Shown here: positions 23,431 to 31,610 of the stretch, in pieces | Layout of the letters: each line of letters begins with the position of its first letter | Numbering within the stretch: position 1 is the first letter of the stretch | Source of the DNA: Roseateles depolymerans | GTDB lineage: Bacteria > Pseudomonadota > Gammaproteobacteria > Burkholderiales > Burkholderiaceae_C | Reading direction: 5' to 3' | DNA length: 64,000 bases | Assembly (NCBI GenBank): GCA_003241055.1 | Contig: QFOD01000009.1 | Coordinates: 124,001 to 188,000 of the forward strand | Notes under the pieces: model-generated | Told to the model about the DNA's origin: nothing | What the model saw: only the letters and a program-made list of their open reading frames with translations | Databases searched by the model: none | Position numbers and translations under genes: made by a program

Positions 23431-25160
23431 ATCTGGAGATCCTGGTGCAGGCCTGGGGCGGGGCCTTGTTGAACTTTGTCTGGCAGGGCCTGGTGGTGGG
23501 CGCCGTGGCCGGCGCGCTGCTGGCTCTGCTGCGCGGCGCACCGGCCCGCTGGCGCTACGCGGTGAGCGGCCTCGCGCTGGCCGTGTGCCTGGCACTGCCG
23601 CTGCTGCAGTGCCTGGACCTGTCGCCCGCCGACGGCATGGACGTCGTCGACGAGATGGAAAGCCTGGCCGCGCAGATGCCGGCCCTGGTCGGCGCCTGGG
23701 CCCTGGGCAGCGCACTGATGCTGGGCCGCATCGCGCTGGGCCTGGCCTGGGTGCGGCGGGCTCGCCGGCAGGCACGGCCCGCACCGGCGCCCTGGCAGGC
23801 CCGGCTGGATGCGCTCGCGCAGCGCCTGAACCTGCGCCGCCGGGTCACGCTGGGCCTGCTACCCGAGCTCGACGGCCCGATCGCGCTGGGCATGCTGCGC
23901 CCGCTCGTGCTGCTACCCGCCTCGCTGCTGAGCCGCATGCCGGCCGAGCTGCTGGAGGCCCTGCTGGCCCATGAGCTGGCCCACGTGCGCCGCTGGGACT
24001 ACCTGGCCAATCTGCTGCAGAGCGCCGTGGAGGCGCTGCTGTTCTTCCACCCGGTGGTGTGGTGGCTGTCCGCCCGCATGCGCGCCGAGCGCGAGCTGGT
24101 GGCCGACGAGATCTCCGCCGAGCTGCTGGGCGACTCGCGCCGCATGGCTCGCGCGCTGCAGGCCCTGGCCGAGCTGTCCCCGCCACGCCCCGTGCCCACG
24201 CTGGCCGTGGCGGCACGCGGTGGCGAGGTGCTGCGCCGCATCGAACGGCTGCTGGCCCCGCGCCCTCATGCCACCGGCTGGAAGCTGGCGCTGCCGGCCC
24301 TGCTGATCGCGGCCACCAGCTTCATGGTGCAGGCCTCCACCCGCCCCGCGGCCGAGGACACGCCGCCGGTGCACTCGGCCCAGGGCGTGGTGTCGGCGCC
24401 GCCGCAGGCGCCCGTGCCCCCCATCAAGCTGCCGGTGAATGCCAAGCACGTGGTGGTCATCGACGAGAACTCCGGCAAGGTGCTGATGGCCCGCGACCCC
24501 GATGCGGTGGTGCCCATCGCGTCGCTCACCAAGCTGCTGACCGCGATGGTGGTGCTGGACGCCAGGCTGGACCCCAAAGAGGAGCTGCGCATCACGTCCG
24601 ACGACGTCGACCGGCTCAAGCACAGCGCCTCGCGGGTGGCCGTCGGCACGACGATGAGTCGCCGATCGGCGCTTGAAATGGCGCTGATGGCCTCGGAGAA
24701 CCGCGCCGCCGCCGCGCTGGCCCGCACCTTCCCCGGCGGTGAGGAGGCCTTCGCCAAGGCCATGCACGCCAAGATCCGCAGCCTCGGCCTGACCCGCACC
24801 TCGATCTCGGACCCCACCGGGCTGTCGCCGGCCAACACCTCCACCGCCAGCGAGGTGGCCAAGATCACCGCGGCCGCGGCGCGCTACAGCGAGATCACCC
24901 GCATCACCAGCGACCAGAAGGCCGTGGTGCCCGTGAACGGCCGCCCGCGCGAGCTGCACAACACCAACCGGCTGGTGGGCGCCAAGGGCTGGGACATCCG
25001 CGTGTCCAAGACCGGCTACACCGAAGAGGCGGGCCGCTGCCTGGCGATGCGCATCATGAGCGGCCTGCGCCCGGTGACCGTGGTGCTGCTGGACGCCGAC
25101 GGGTCGGCGCAGCGCCTGCGCGATGCCGCGCTGATCCGCAAGAGCCTCAACAAGGGCTGA
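23427..25160 (+). CDS. Fusion of BlaR1-like M56 metallopeptidase with PBP7-like S11 D-Ala-D-Ala endopeptidase
   Basis: This 577-residue inner-membrane protein starts at a GTG overlapping the repressor stop. Residues 1-305 are M56-like: membrane helices near 12-36, 43-61, 85-108 and 287-303, with the zinc motif HELAH (182-186) and a later glutamate in ERELVADE. After a Pro-rich linker (310-335), residues 338-577 are an S11 peptidase domain facing the periplasm. It carries Ser366-x-x-Lys369 (SLTK), Ser423-Glu-Asn (SENRAAAALA) and Lys528-Thr-Gly (KTGYTEEAGRC), close to E. coli PBP7. Classical BlaR1 carries a class-D-like sensor instead. It may sense or trim peptidoglycan and signal to the repressor by proteolysis. 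Confidence 0.9.
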   Translation: MNLEILVQAWGGALLNFVWQGLVVGAVAGALLALLRGAPARWRYAVSGLALAVCLALPLLQCLDLSPADGMDVVDEMESLAAQMPALVGAWALGSALMLGRIALGLAWVRRARRQARPAPAPWQARLDALAQRLNLRRRVTLGLLPELDGPIALGMLRPLVLLPASLLSRMPAELLEALLAHELAHVRRWDYLANLLQSAVEALLFFHPVVWWLSARMRAERELVADEISAELLGDSRRMARALQALAELSPPRPVPTLAVAARGGEVLRRIERLLAPRPHATGWKLALPALLIAATSFMVQASTRPAAEDTPPVHSAQGVVSAPPQAPVPPIKLPVNAKHVVVIDENSGKVLMARDPDAVVPIASLTKLLTAMVVLDARLDPKEELRITSDDVDRLKHSASRVAVGTTMSRRSALEMALMASENRAAAALARTFPGGEEAFAKAMHAKIRSLGLTRTSISDPTGLSPANTSTASEVAKITAAAARYSEITRITSDQKAVVPVNGRPRELHNTNRLVGAKGWDIRVSKTGYTEEAGRCLAMRIMSGLRPVTVVLLDADGSAQRLRDAALIRKSLNKG

Positions 25161-25191
25161 GCCACCGGCGCGCGCTGGGGCGCGACGGGGA

Positions 25192-27009
25192 TCAGAAGGT
25201 TTCCCAGTCGCCTTCCTTGTCTTCCACCACCGCGGCAGCGCGCGCGGCGGGCTTGGGGGCCGGTGCGGCCTGGGGTGCCGATGCAGGCCGTGCGGCGACA
25301 GCCGGCTTGGCCGCGCGGGCGGCCAGCGGTGGGCGGGCCGGCTTAGGCGCCGCCGCGCCCGCCCGCGCCGCGGGGCTGGGCGCTGCACGCGGGGGCGAGG
25401 CCGGGCTGAGCGAAGCGCCACCGGCTGCCGCCAGCCGGGGCGCGCTGCCATCGACACGGAACGCCGCCACCGCCTCGCTGAGCCGGGTGGATTGCTGGCG
25501 CATGCTCTCGGCCGCAGCCGCCGTCTGCTCCACCAGCGCAGCGTTCTGCTGCGTCGCCTGGTCGAGCTGGCTGACGGCGACGTTGATCTGCACAACGCCA
25601 TCGGACTGCTCGCGGCTGGACACTGTGATCTCGGCCACCAGATCGGTCACGCGGCGCATCTCGGTCACCATCTGCTCGATGGTCTCGCGGGCCTGCAGCA
25701 CCTGCGTGCTGCCGTTCTCCACCTTGGCCACGCTGTCGCCGATCAGGCTCTTGATCTCCTTGGCTGCCTCGGCACTGCGCGAGGCCAGGCTGCGCACCTC
25801 GCCGGCCACGACCGCGAAACCGCGCCCCTGGTCGCCCGCGCGCGCGGCCTCCACCGCCGCATTCAGCGCCAGGATGTTGGTCTGGAAGGCAATGCCGTCG
25901 ATGACGCCGATGATGTCGGCGATCTTGCGGCTGGACTGCGAGATGTCGTCCATCGTGCGCACCACCTCGCCCACTGCCGCACCACCGGCCTGGGCCACCT
26001 CGGAGGCATGCGAAGCCAGCTGGTCGGCCTGACGGGCGTTGTCGGCGTTGGCCTTGATCTGCGCCGCCATCTGCTCCACGGACGCGGCGGTCTGCTCCAG
26101 GCTGGAGGCCTGGGTCTCGGTGCGCGCGGAGAGGTCGCTGTTGCCCTGGGCGATCTCGGTGGCGGCCACGTTGATCTGGTCGCAGCCACTGCGCACGCCG
26201 GCCACCATGCCGGACAGGTTGCGGGTCATCTCGTCCAGCGAGTTGAGCAGCTGGCCGAGTTCGTCACGCGAGTTGGCGTGCACGCGCAGCGTCAGGTCGC
26301 CACCTGCCACGCTGCGCACCGCCTCGACGGCCTTCTGCACCGGCCCCGTGATGGAGCGCGTGATCAGCCACGCAGCCCAGATGCCCAGCGCCAGCGCCAC
26401 GACGGCCACGGCGGCGAACACCGTCAGCACGCGCTGATACGCCGCTGCGGCGCTGGCGGTGGCGGCCGCCGCCACGCCCTCGTTGTACTTCCACCATTTC
26501 TCAATCGTGCCGCGCGCCTCGGTGAAGACCTGCCGCGCCTGGCCCATGGACAGGTTCCTGGCCTTGGTCGCCTGCGCCGGATCCGCCAGGCCCTGCCGCG
26601 ACGCCGCCAGCACCTCGTCCTGAGCGCCGAAATAGGCCTTCACCTGCTGCCCCGTGGTCGTCATCAGGCCACGGTCGTCGTCATCCGACACCAGCGCCTC
26701 GTAGTCCTTCAGCCGCTTGGAAGCGGCCTCGCGGACCTGGGCGATGCGGTCCTCCAGCGACCTGCGCTCCTGCGCGTCCTCCACCAGCAGGTGCTGGGTC
26801 TCGAGCCGCCGCCCGTCCGAGAGAAAGCCGTCGATCTCGCGAATGGCGCGCAGCGACGGCAGGATGTTCTCGGGGTAGTACTCGGCGTAGTAATTGATCG
26901 CCTTGGCCTGAAAGACGCCAATGGCGGCCATCGCCAGCATCAAGACCAGCAGCACCGCGAAAGCCAGTGCAAGACGGATACCGACACGCAGGTTGTTCAA
27001 CCAGTCCAC
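25192..27009 (-). CDS. Methyl-accepting chemotaxis protein
   Basis: This 605-residue chemoreceptor starts at GTG with a strong AAGGAG site. A first membrane helix lies at about residues 10-32, followed by a four-helix-bundle periplasmic sensor and a second helix near 190-212. HAMP then follows. The signalling hairpin tip is IIGVIDGIAFQTNILALNAAVEAARAG split over its two halves, with GRGFAVVAGEVRSLA after it. A Pro/Ala-rich tail of about 80 residues ends in DWETF, a match to the NWETF pentapeptide that tethers CheR and CheB. It stands alone here, with no che genes nearby; its ligand is unknown. Confidence 0.95.
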   Translation of the reverse strand: MDWLNNLRVGIRLALAFAVLLVLMLAMAAIGVFQAKAINYYAEYYPENILPSLRAIREIDGFLSDGRRLETQHLLVEDAQERRSLEDRIAQVREAASKRLKDYEALVSDDDDRGLMTTTGQQVKAYFGAQDEVLAASRQGLADPAQATKARNLSMGQARQVFTEARGTIEKWWKYNEGVAAAATASAAAAYQRVLTVFAAVAVVALALGIWAAWLITRSITGPVQKAVEAVRSVAGGDLTLRVHANSRDELGQLLNSLDEMTRNLSGMVAGVRSGCDQINVAATEIAQGNSDLSARTETQASSLEQTAASVEQMAAQIKANADNARQADQLASHASEVAQAGGAAVGEVVRTMDDISQSSRKIADIIGVIDGIAFQTNILALNAAVEAARAGDQGRGFAVVAGEVRSLASRSAEAAKEIKSLIGDSVAKVENGSTQVLQARETIEQMVTEMRRVTDLVAEITVSSREQSDGVVQINVAVSQLDQATQQNAALVEQTAAAAESMRQQSTRLSEAVAAFRVDGSAPRLAAAGGASLSPASPPRAAPSPAARAGAAAPKPARPPLAARAAKPAVAARPASAPQAAPAPKPAARAAAVVEDKEGDWETF

Positions 27010-27072
27010 GGGAGTCTCCTTCGCTTGAGGGTGCGATCGACTTTGCCCGTTTCACCCGGGGGAGGCAATGCA

Positions 27073-27121
27073 GACGCCCGGTGTTGTAGGGATGCCGGGC
27101 TGCCCCCGACACCCGGGCGTC
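27073..27121 (-). terminator. Hairpin after the mutM-mutY-orf operon
   Basis: On the minus strand the inverted repeat GACGCCCGGGTGT ... ACACCGGGCGTC (one bulged base) begins within the stop codon of the small membrane protein gene. It is long and GC-rich but lacks a U-run, so intrinsic termination is uncertain. It separates this operon from the chemoreceptor gene. Confidence 0.45.
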
Positions 27122-27422
27122 AGGCTGAGCTGTCCTGGCTGTCGCCCAGCAGCAACGCCAGCAGCACGGCGCTGCCGACGGGCATGAAGACGACGATGGC
27201 GACGAACCAGGGCCAGAAGGCCCGGCCGGTGCGTCGAACCAGCTGCATCATGAAGGCGCAGTGCATGGACCCCGCCACCAGCAGGCCCAGTGCCATCACC
27301 AGCACCTTGGCCGCCGGCGGGTCGTCGAGCTGCGTGGCCCCGACCAGCTGCCACAGACAGACGATGGCCACCGCCAGCGTCAGCAGGGCGTACTCGACGC
27401 CGCTCTTGATGTGGGCCTGCAT
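27120..27422 (-). CDS. Small membrane protein, unknown function
   Basis: This 100-residue protein has three likely membrane helices, at about residues 8-28, 39-60 and 68-92. A short basic loop (RRTGRAFWP) precedes the third. It has no catalytic or metal motif. The start ATG lies 3 bp after the mutY stop, so it is probably cotranscribed with mutM and mutY. I do not recognise a named family. It has no evident link to DNA repair, and position alone is weak evidence for one. Confidence 0.75.
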   Translation of the reverse strand: MQAHIKSGVEYALLTLAVAIVCLWQLVGATQLDDPPAAKVLVMALGLLVAGSMHCAFMMQLVRRTGRAFWPWFVAIVVFMPVGSAVLLALLLGDSQDSSA

Positions 27423-27425
27423 GGT

Positions 27426-28454
27426 TCAGCTCTCCTCGATCAGCTTCTTCAACGGCGCGGGCAGCGCGTAATGCGCGAGTGTCTCCCGAGCCACCCACTG
27501 CCCCGGCGGCACACTGCCTTCACCCACCTGCGCGCTGGCGGTGTGCAGCACCCAGTCGAAGTGGGTCAGGGCATGCTCGATGCGGGCCAGGGGCTGGAGC
27601 TCGGCGCCGCCCACGGCCGCGCGCGCCGCCGGCTCGTCGTCAAACATCGGCAGCGTCCACAGCCCGGCCCACACCCCCTGGGCCGGGCGCTGGCACAGCA
27701 GCAGCTCGCGCCGGCCGTCGCGCTGGCGCTCCAGCCACAACCACCAGTTCTCGCGCCGGCCGCGCTTGAGCTTGCGGGTCTTGACCGGGAACCGGGTCGG
27801 GTCGCCCGAGGCGCTGCCACGGCACAGCGACTGCACCGGGCACAGCAGGCATTGCGGCGAGCGCTGCGTGCACACCGTGGCGCCCAGATCCATCAGCCCC
27901 TGGGTGTAGCGGTCCACGCCCTGCTCGGGCAGCAGCGCCGTGGCGAGATCCCACAGCCGCCGCTCACTGGCGCTGCTGGCCAGGTCACCATCGAAGGCCA
28001 GCACTCGCGACAGCACGCGCTTGACATTGCCATCCAGGATGGCCACCCGCTCCTGGTAGCAGAAGGCCGCGATGGCCGCGGCCGTGGAGCGGCCGATGCC
28101 GGGCAAGGTCTGCAGGCCCTGGGCGCTGGGCGGAAAGCGCCCGCCGTGCAGTTCGACAACGGCACGCGCACAGGCGTGCAGGTTGCGCGCGCGGCTGTAG
28201 TAGCCCAGACCGGCCCACAGCGCCAGCACCTCGTCGAGCGAGGCCGCAGCCAGCTCGGCCACCGTCGGAAAGCGTTGCAGGAAGCGCTCGTAGTAGCCCA
28301 GCACGGTGGTGACCTGGGTCTGCTGCAGCATGATCTCGGACAGCCACACGCGATACGGATCGCGCGTGTTCTGCCAGGGCAGCTCGTTGCGGCCCTGGTG
28401 CTGCTGCCAGGCCACCACCAGGGGGCCGAAGTCCTCGGTCAACGTTTCTGGCAT
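27426..28454 (-). CDS. mutY: Adenine DNA glycosylase MutY
   Basis: MutY removes adenine mispaired with 8-oxoguanine. The 342-residue protein contains LPWQNTRDPYRVWLSEIMLQ split around the catalytic Glu in SEIMLQQTQV. The helix-hairpin-helix is LPGIGRSTAAAIAAF and the catalytic Asp region is VAILDGNVKRVLSR. The 4Fe-4S motif is C-x6-C-x2-C-x5-C (CTQRSPQCLLCPVQSLC). A C-terminal NUDIX-like 8-oxoG recognition domain follows. It overlaps mutM by 16 bp, so the two partners of the 8-oxoguanine repair system are translated together. Confidence 0.96.
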   Translation of the reverse strand: MPETLTEDFGPLVVAWQQHQGRNELPWQNTRDPYRVWLSEIMLQQTQVTTVLGYYERFLQRFPTVAELAAASLDEVLALWAGLGYYSRARNLHACARAVVELHGGRFPPSAQGLQTLPGIGRSTAAAIAAFCYQERVAILDGNVKRVLSRVLAFDGDLASSASERRLWDLATALLPEQGVDRYTQGLMDLGATVCTQRSPQCLLCPVQSLCRGSASGDPTRFPVKTRKLKRGRRENWWLWLERQRDGRRELLLCQRPAQGVWAGLWTLPMFDDEPAARAAVGGAELQPLARIEHALTHFDWVLHTASAQVGEGSVPPGQWVARETLAHYALPAPLKKLIEES

Positions 28455-29278
28455 GAAGGGCAGAAGAAGGTGGAACGCTGGCCCTGCACGATGCGCCGGA
28501 TGGTGCCGCCGCAGCGGTGACAGGTCTCGCCCTCGCGGCCATAGACCTGGGCCTGCATCTGGAAGCTGCCGGCCACGCCGTGGGCGTCGCGGAAGTCGCG
28601 CAACGTCGTTCCGCCGGCCTCCAGCGCCTGCGCCAGCACGCCGCGCACCGCCGCGGCCAGGCGATCGGCCCGCGGCCGGCTGAGCTTGCCGGCGGGCAGG
28701 CGCGGATCGACGCCGGCCAGGAACAGCGCCTCGCAGGCGTAGATGTTGCCGGCGCCGACGACGATGTCGCCGGCCAGCAGCGCCTGCTTGATGGGCACGC
28801 GACGGCCGCTCAGACCCGCATGCAGATGGGCGCCGTCAAAACGGGCGTCGAAGGGCTCCAGCCCGAGACCGGCCAGCAGCTTCGCGGCCGGATCGGCCGC
28901 CAGCGAGGGCGACCACACCACGGCCCCGAAGCGCCGCGGATCGGTCAGCCGAAGCAGGCCCTGGTCGGTGTGCAGGTCGAAATGATCGTGCGGCCCCGCG
29001 GCCGGCGCCGGGCTGGCCTGCAAAAAGGCCAGCGACCCCGACATGCCCAGGTGCATCAGCAAGCCACCCTCCGGCAAGGCGGCGACCGGCCCGAGAGGCA
29101 GCCACAAATATTTACCGCGCCGCTGCACGCCCCCCACCCGGCGATCCAGCAGGGATTGGGGTTCAATGGCCAGCGGCCAGCGCAGCGGTTTCCCGAGGCG
29201 CAGCCCGGTGACCCGAGCTCCTTCAATGGCCGCCGCGAAACTGCGGCGCGTGACTTCAACCTCGGGCAACTCGGGCAT
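28439..29278 (-). CDS. mutM: Formamidopyrimidine-DNA glycosylase MutM (Fpg)
   Basis: MutM excises 8-oxoguanine and formamidopyrimidines and cuts the abasic site. The 279-residue protein starts MPELPEVEVTRR, so the catalytic Pro2 and Glu3 are in place. RRGKYLWLPL, MHLGMSGSL and the DNA-binding H2TH region (IKQALLAGDIVVGAGNIYA) are present. A C-terminal zinc finger C-x2-C-x16-C-x2-C ends the protein (CHRCGGTIRR ... FFCPSCQ). Its 3' end overlaps mutY by 16 bp. It is divergent from the TPR gene with 41 bp between them. Confidence 0.96.
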   Translation of the reverse strand: MPELPEVEVTRRSFAAAIEGARVTGLRLGKPLRWPLAIEPQSLLDRRVGGVQRRGKYLWLPLGPVAALPEGGLLMHLGMSGSLAFLQASPAPAAGPHDHFDLHTDQGLLRLTDPRRFGAVVWSPSLAADPAAKLLAGLGLEPFDARFDGAHLHAGLSGRRVPIKQALLAGDIVVGAGNIYACEALFLAGVDPRLPAGKLSRPRADRLAAAVRGVLAQALEAGGTTLRDFRDAHGVAGSFQMQAQVYGREGETCHRCGGTIRRIVQGQRSTFFCPSCQKR

Positions 29279-29319
29279 AGGTCGGAAATCATAATCAGCG
29301 CCTGTCTGCTGGAGTTCGA

Positions 29320-31074
29320 ATGCCCGTTCCCGTTCGTCGCGCGATCAGCGCCGCCGCCCTGCTCATCGGGCTGCAAGCCCAGGCCCAGGAGGCCGCGGTG
29401 CCAGCGGCTGCGCCCGAGGCCGCATCCGCCCCCCTGGCCAACTCGGCCATGGACGCGCCGCTGTTCTACCAACTGCTGATCGGTGAGCTGGAGCTGCAAA
29501 GCGGCCAGGCCGGTGTGGCCTTCCAGGTGCTGCTGGACGCGGCCCGCCGCACCGGCGACGAAGCGCTGTTCAAGCGCGTGGTGAACATCGCGCTGCAGGC
29601 TCGCGCCGGCGACCAGGCCCTGATGGCGGCGCGCGCCTGGTCGCAAACCGACCCGCTGTCGATCGACGCCCAGCAGACCACGCTGCAACTGCTGGCGCTG
29701 CTGAACAAGCCCGAGGAGGCCGTCGAGCCGCTGCGCGCGCTGCTGAAGCTGACGCCCGAGCCCCAGCGTGTGGGCGTGCTGGTGTCGCTGCCGCGGCTGT
29801 TCCAGCGATCGCCTCAGCCCCGCCAGGTCTTGTCGGCGTTCGAGAGCACCTTGCGTGCGCAGACCGGCAAGCTCAAGGGTGCGGCGCTCTACACCGAGGC
29901 GCGCCTGAGCCAGCAGGCCGGCGATACCGCCCGCGCGCTGGCCGCGACTCAGGCGCTGGCGCAGGAGCTGCCCGACGGCGACGACGCCATGCAACTGGCC
30001 GTCGACCTGCTCCCGACGGAGCCACAGGCCGAGGCGCTGATCCAGGCCCGGCTGCAGCAGGTGCCCGACCAGCACGCGCTGCGCCAGGCCTACGCGCGCG
30101 CCCTGGTGCGCGCTCAGCGCACGGCCGACGCCGCACGCGAATTCCGCACGCTGACCGAGCAGACCCCGTCCAACCCGGCCCCCTGGCTGGCGCTGGGCGC
30201 GATCGAGCTGGAACAGCGCCACACCGCCGCGGCCGAGACGGCCCTGCACGAGGCCCTCAAGCGGCTGGACACGCCTGCCGCCGGCACCGACGAGGAGATC
30301 CGCGCGCGCGCCGAAGGGCGGCAACAGGCCTGGCTGATGCTGTCGCAGGCCGCCGAACAGCGCGGCGACCTCAAGGCCGCCGCCAGCGCGCTGGCCAAGG
30401 TGGATGGCGACAGCCTGGACCTGCAGTTCCGCCGCGCCAGCCTGCTGGCCAGGCAGGGCAAGCTCGCCGACGCCCGCAAGCTGCTGCAACCCGCCGAGGA
30501 CGCCAGCAAGGAAGACGTGCGCGCCCGCCTGCTGGCGGAGGCTCAGCTGCTGCGCGAGCAGCGCGACTTCTCGGCGTCGCTGGAGGTGCTGAAGCGGGCG
30601 ACGGAGCTCTTCAAGGACGACCCCGACCTGATCTACGAGCAGGCCATGATGGCCGAGAAGGTCGGCCAGTTCGACGGCATGGAGACGCTGCTGCGCCGGG
30701 TGATGGAGCTGAAGCCGGACTACCACCATGCCTACAACGCGCTCGGCTATTCGCTGGCGGATCGCAACCAGCGCCTGCCCGAGGCCAAGGAGCTGATCGA
30801 GCGCGCACTGAAGCTGTCGCCCGGCGAGCCCTTCATCGTCGACAGCCTGGGCTGGGTGGAGTACCGGCTGGGCAACCTGTCGGAAGCCACGCGCCTGCTG
30901 CGCCAGGCCTACGGCAGCCGTCCCGATGCCGAGATCGCAGCCCATCTGGGCGAGGTGCTGTGGGCCAGCGGCGCCCAGGACGAGGCCCGCCGCGTGTGGG
31001 CCGAGGCCGCGCAGCGCGACTCCCGCAACGAGGCGCTGCGCGAGACGCTGGATCGACTGAAGGTCAAGCCTTGA
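29320..31074 (+). CDS. Exported TPR-repeat protein
   Basis: This 584-residue protein has an N-terminal signal (MPVPVRRAISAAALLIGLQ, cleavage near AQAQ). The rest is helical with many tetratricopeptide units. Clear ones are ALYTEARLSQQAGDTARAL, WLALGAIELEQRHTAAAE, and near the end AYNALGYSLADRNQRLPEA and VDSLGWVEYRLGNLSEA. Such proteins upstream of lolB are common in Burkholderiales. The function is not established; TPR arrays serve as protein-binding scaffolds. Its stop overlaps the TTG start of lolB, which hints at an envelope role. Confidence 0.88.
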   Translation: MPVPVRRAISAAALLIGLQAQAQEAAVPAAAPEAASAPLANSAMDAPLFYQLLIGELELQSGQAGVAFQVLLDAARRTGDEALFKRVVNIALQARAGDQALMAARAWSQTDPLSIDAQQTTLQLLALLNKPEEAVEPLRALLKLTPEPQRVGVLVSLPRLFQRSPQPRQVLSAFESTLRAQTGKLKGAALYTEARLSQQAGDTARALAATQALAQELPDGDDAMQLAVDLLPTEPQAEALIQARLQQVPDQHALRQAYARALVRAQRTADAAREFRTLTEQTPSNPAPWLALGAIELEQRHTAAAETALHEALKRLDTPAAGTDEEIRARAEGRQQAWLMLSQAAEQRGDLKAAASALAKVDGDSLDLQFRRASLLARQGKLADARKLLQPAEDASKEDVRARLLAEAQLLREQRDFSASLEVLKRATELFKDDPDLIYEQAMMAEKVGQFDGMETLLRRVMELKPDYHHAYNALGYSLADRNQRLPEAKELIERALKLSPGEPFIVDSLGWVEYRLGNLSEATRLLRQAYGSRPDAEIAAHLGEVLWASGAQDEARRVWAEAAQRDSRNEALRETLDRLKVKP

Positions 31075-31610
31075 TCCGCGTTGCGCTGATCGCTTTAAGC
31101 CTCGCCCTGGGGCTGACGGCCTGCGCGCAGCTGGAACGTCAGCCCGGCGAGCACGCGCGCCTGAGCGGCCGCCTCAGCGTCACCGTGGCCGGCGACGTGA
31201 CTGGCGACAACCAGGGGCGAGGCACCGGCGGCACCGCCAGCTTCGAGCTGTTCGGCGATCCTGTGAGAGGCCGGCTGGAGCTGACCTCGCCGCTGGGCGC
31301 GCTCGTTGCCCGCGCCAGCTGGCAGCCCGGGCGCGCGCTGCTGGAGACACCACGCGAACGCCAACGTTTCGATGACCTCGACGCGCTGACCCGCGACATG
31401 CTGGGCGAACCCGTGCCGGTGGCCGCGCTGTTCGACTGGCTGCAGGGCCGCCCCTGGCCCGCGCAGGCTCATCAACCCTTTGCAGGCGGCTTCGAGCAGC
31501 TGGGCTGGCGCATCGAGTCGCGCGGCCCTGCCCTGGTTGCCACCCGGCTCGCCGAGCCGGTCGTCACCCTCAGAGCCCGATTGGACGGAGGCGATGAAAG
31601 CACTCCATGA
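31071..31610 (+). CDS. lolB: Outer membrane lipoprotein insertion protein LolB
   Basis: LolB receives lipoproteins from LolA and inserts them into the outer membrane. The 179-residue product starts at TTG, overlapping the TPR stop (TTGA), and has a signal with lipobox GLTAC (Cys17 or 18). Family features are HARLSGRLSV after the lipidation site, GTASFELFGDPVRGRLEL and the C-terminal GGFEQLGWRIES. Placement directly before ispE is the usual gammaproteobacterial and betaproteobacterial order. The TTG is chosen because upstream codons in this frame lie inside the TPR gene. Confidence 0.9.
   Translation: MIRVALIALSLALGLTACAQLERQPGEHARLSGRLSVTVAGDVTGDNQGRGTGGTASFELFGDPVRGRLELTSPLGALVARASWQPGRALLETPRERQRFDDLDALTRDMLGEPVPVAALFDWLQGRPWPAQAHQPFAGGFEQLGWRIESRGPALVATRLAEPVVTLRARLDGGDESTP

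Noticed and set aside
23427..25160. M56 gene as an ordinary BlaR1 beta-lactam receptor
   Set aside because: The C-terminal domain has PBP7-like S11 motifs instead of the class-D sensor, and no beta-lactamase gene is adjacent.
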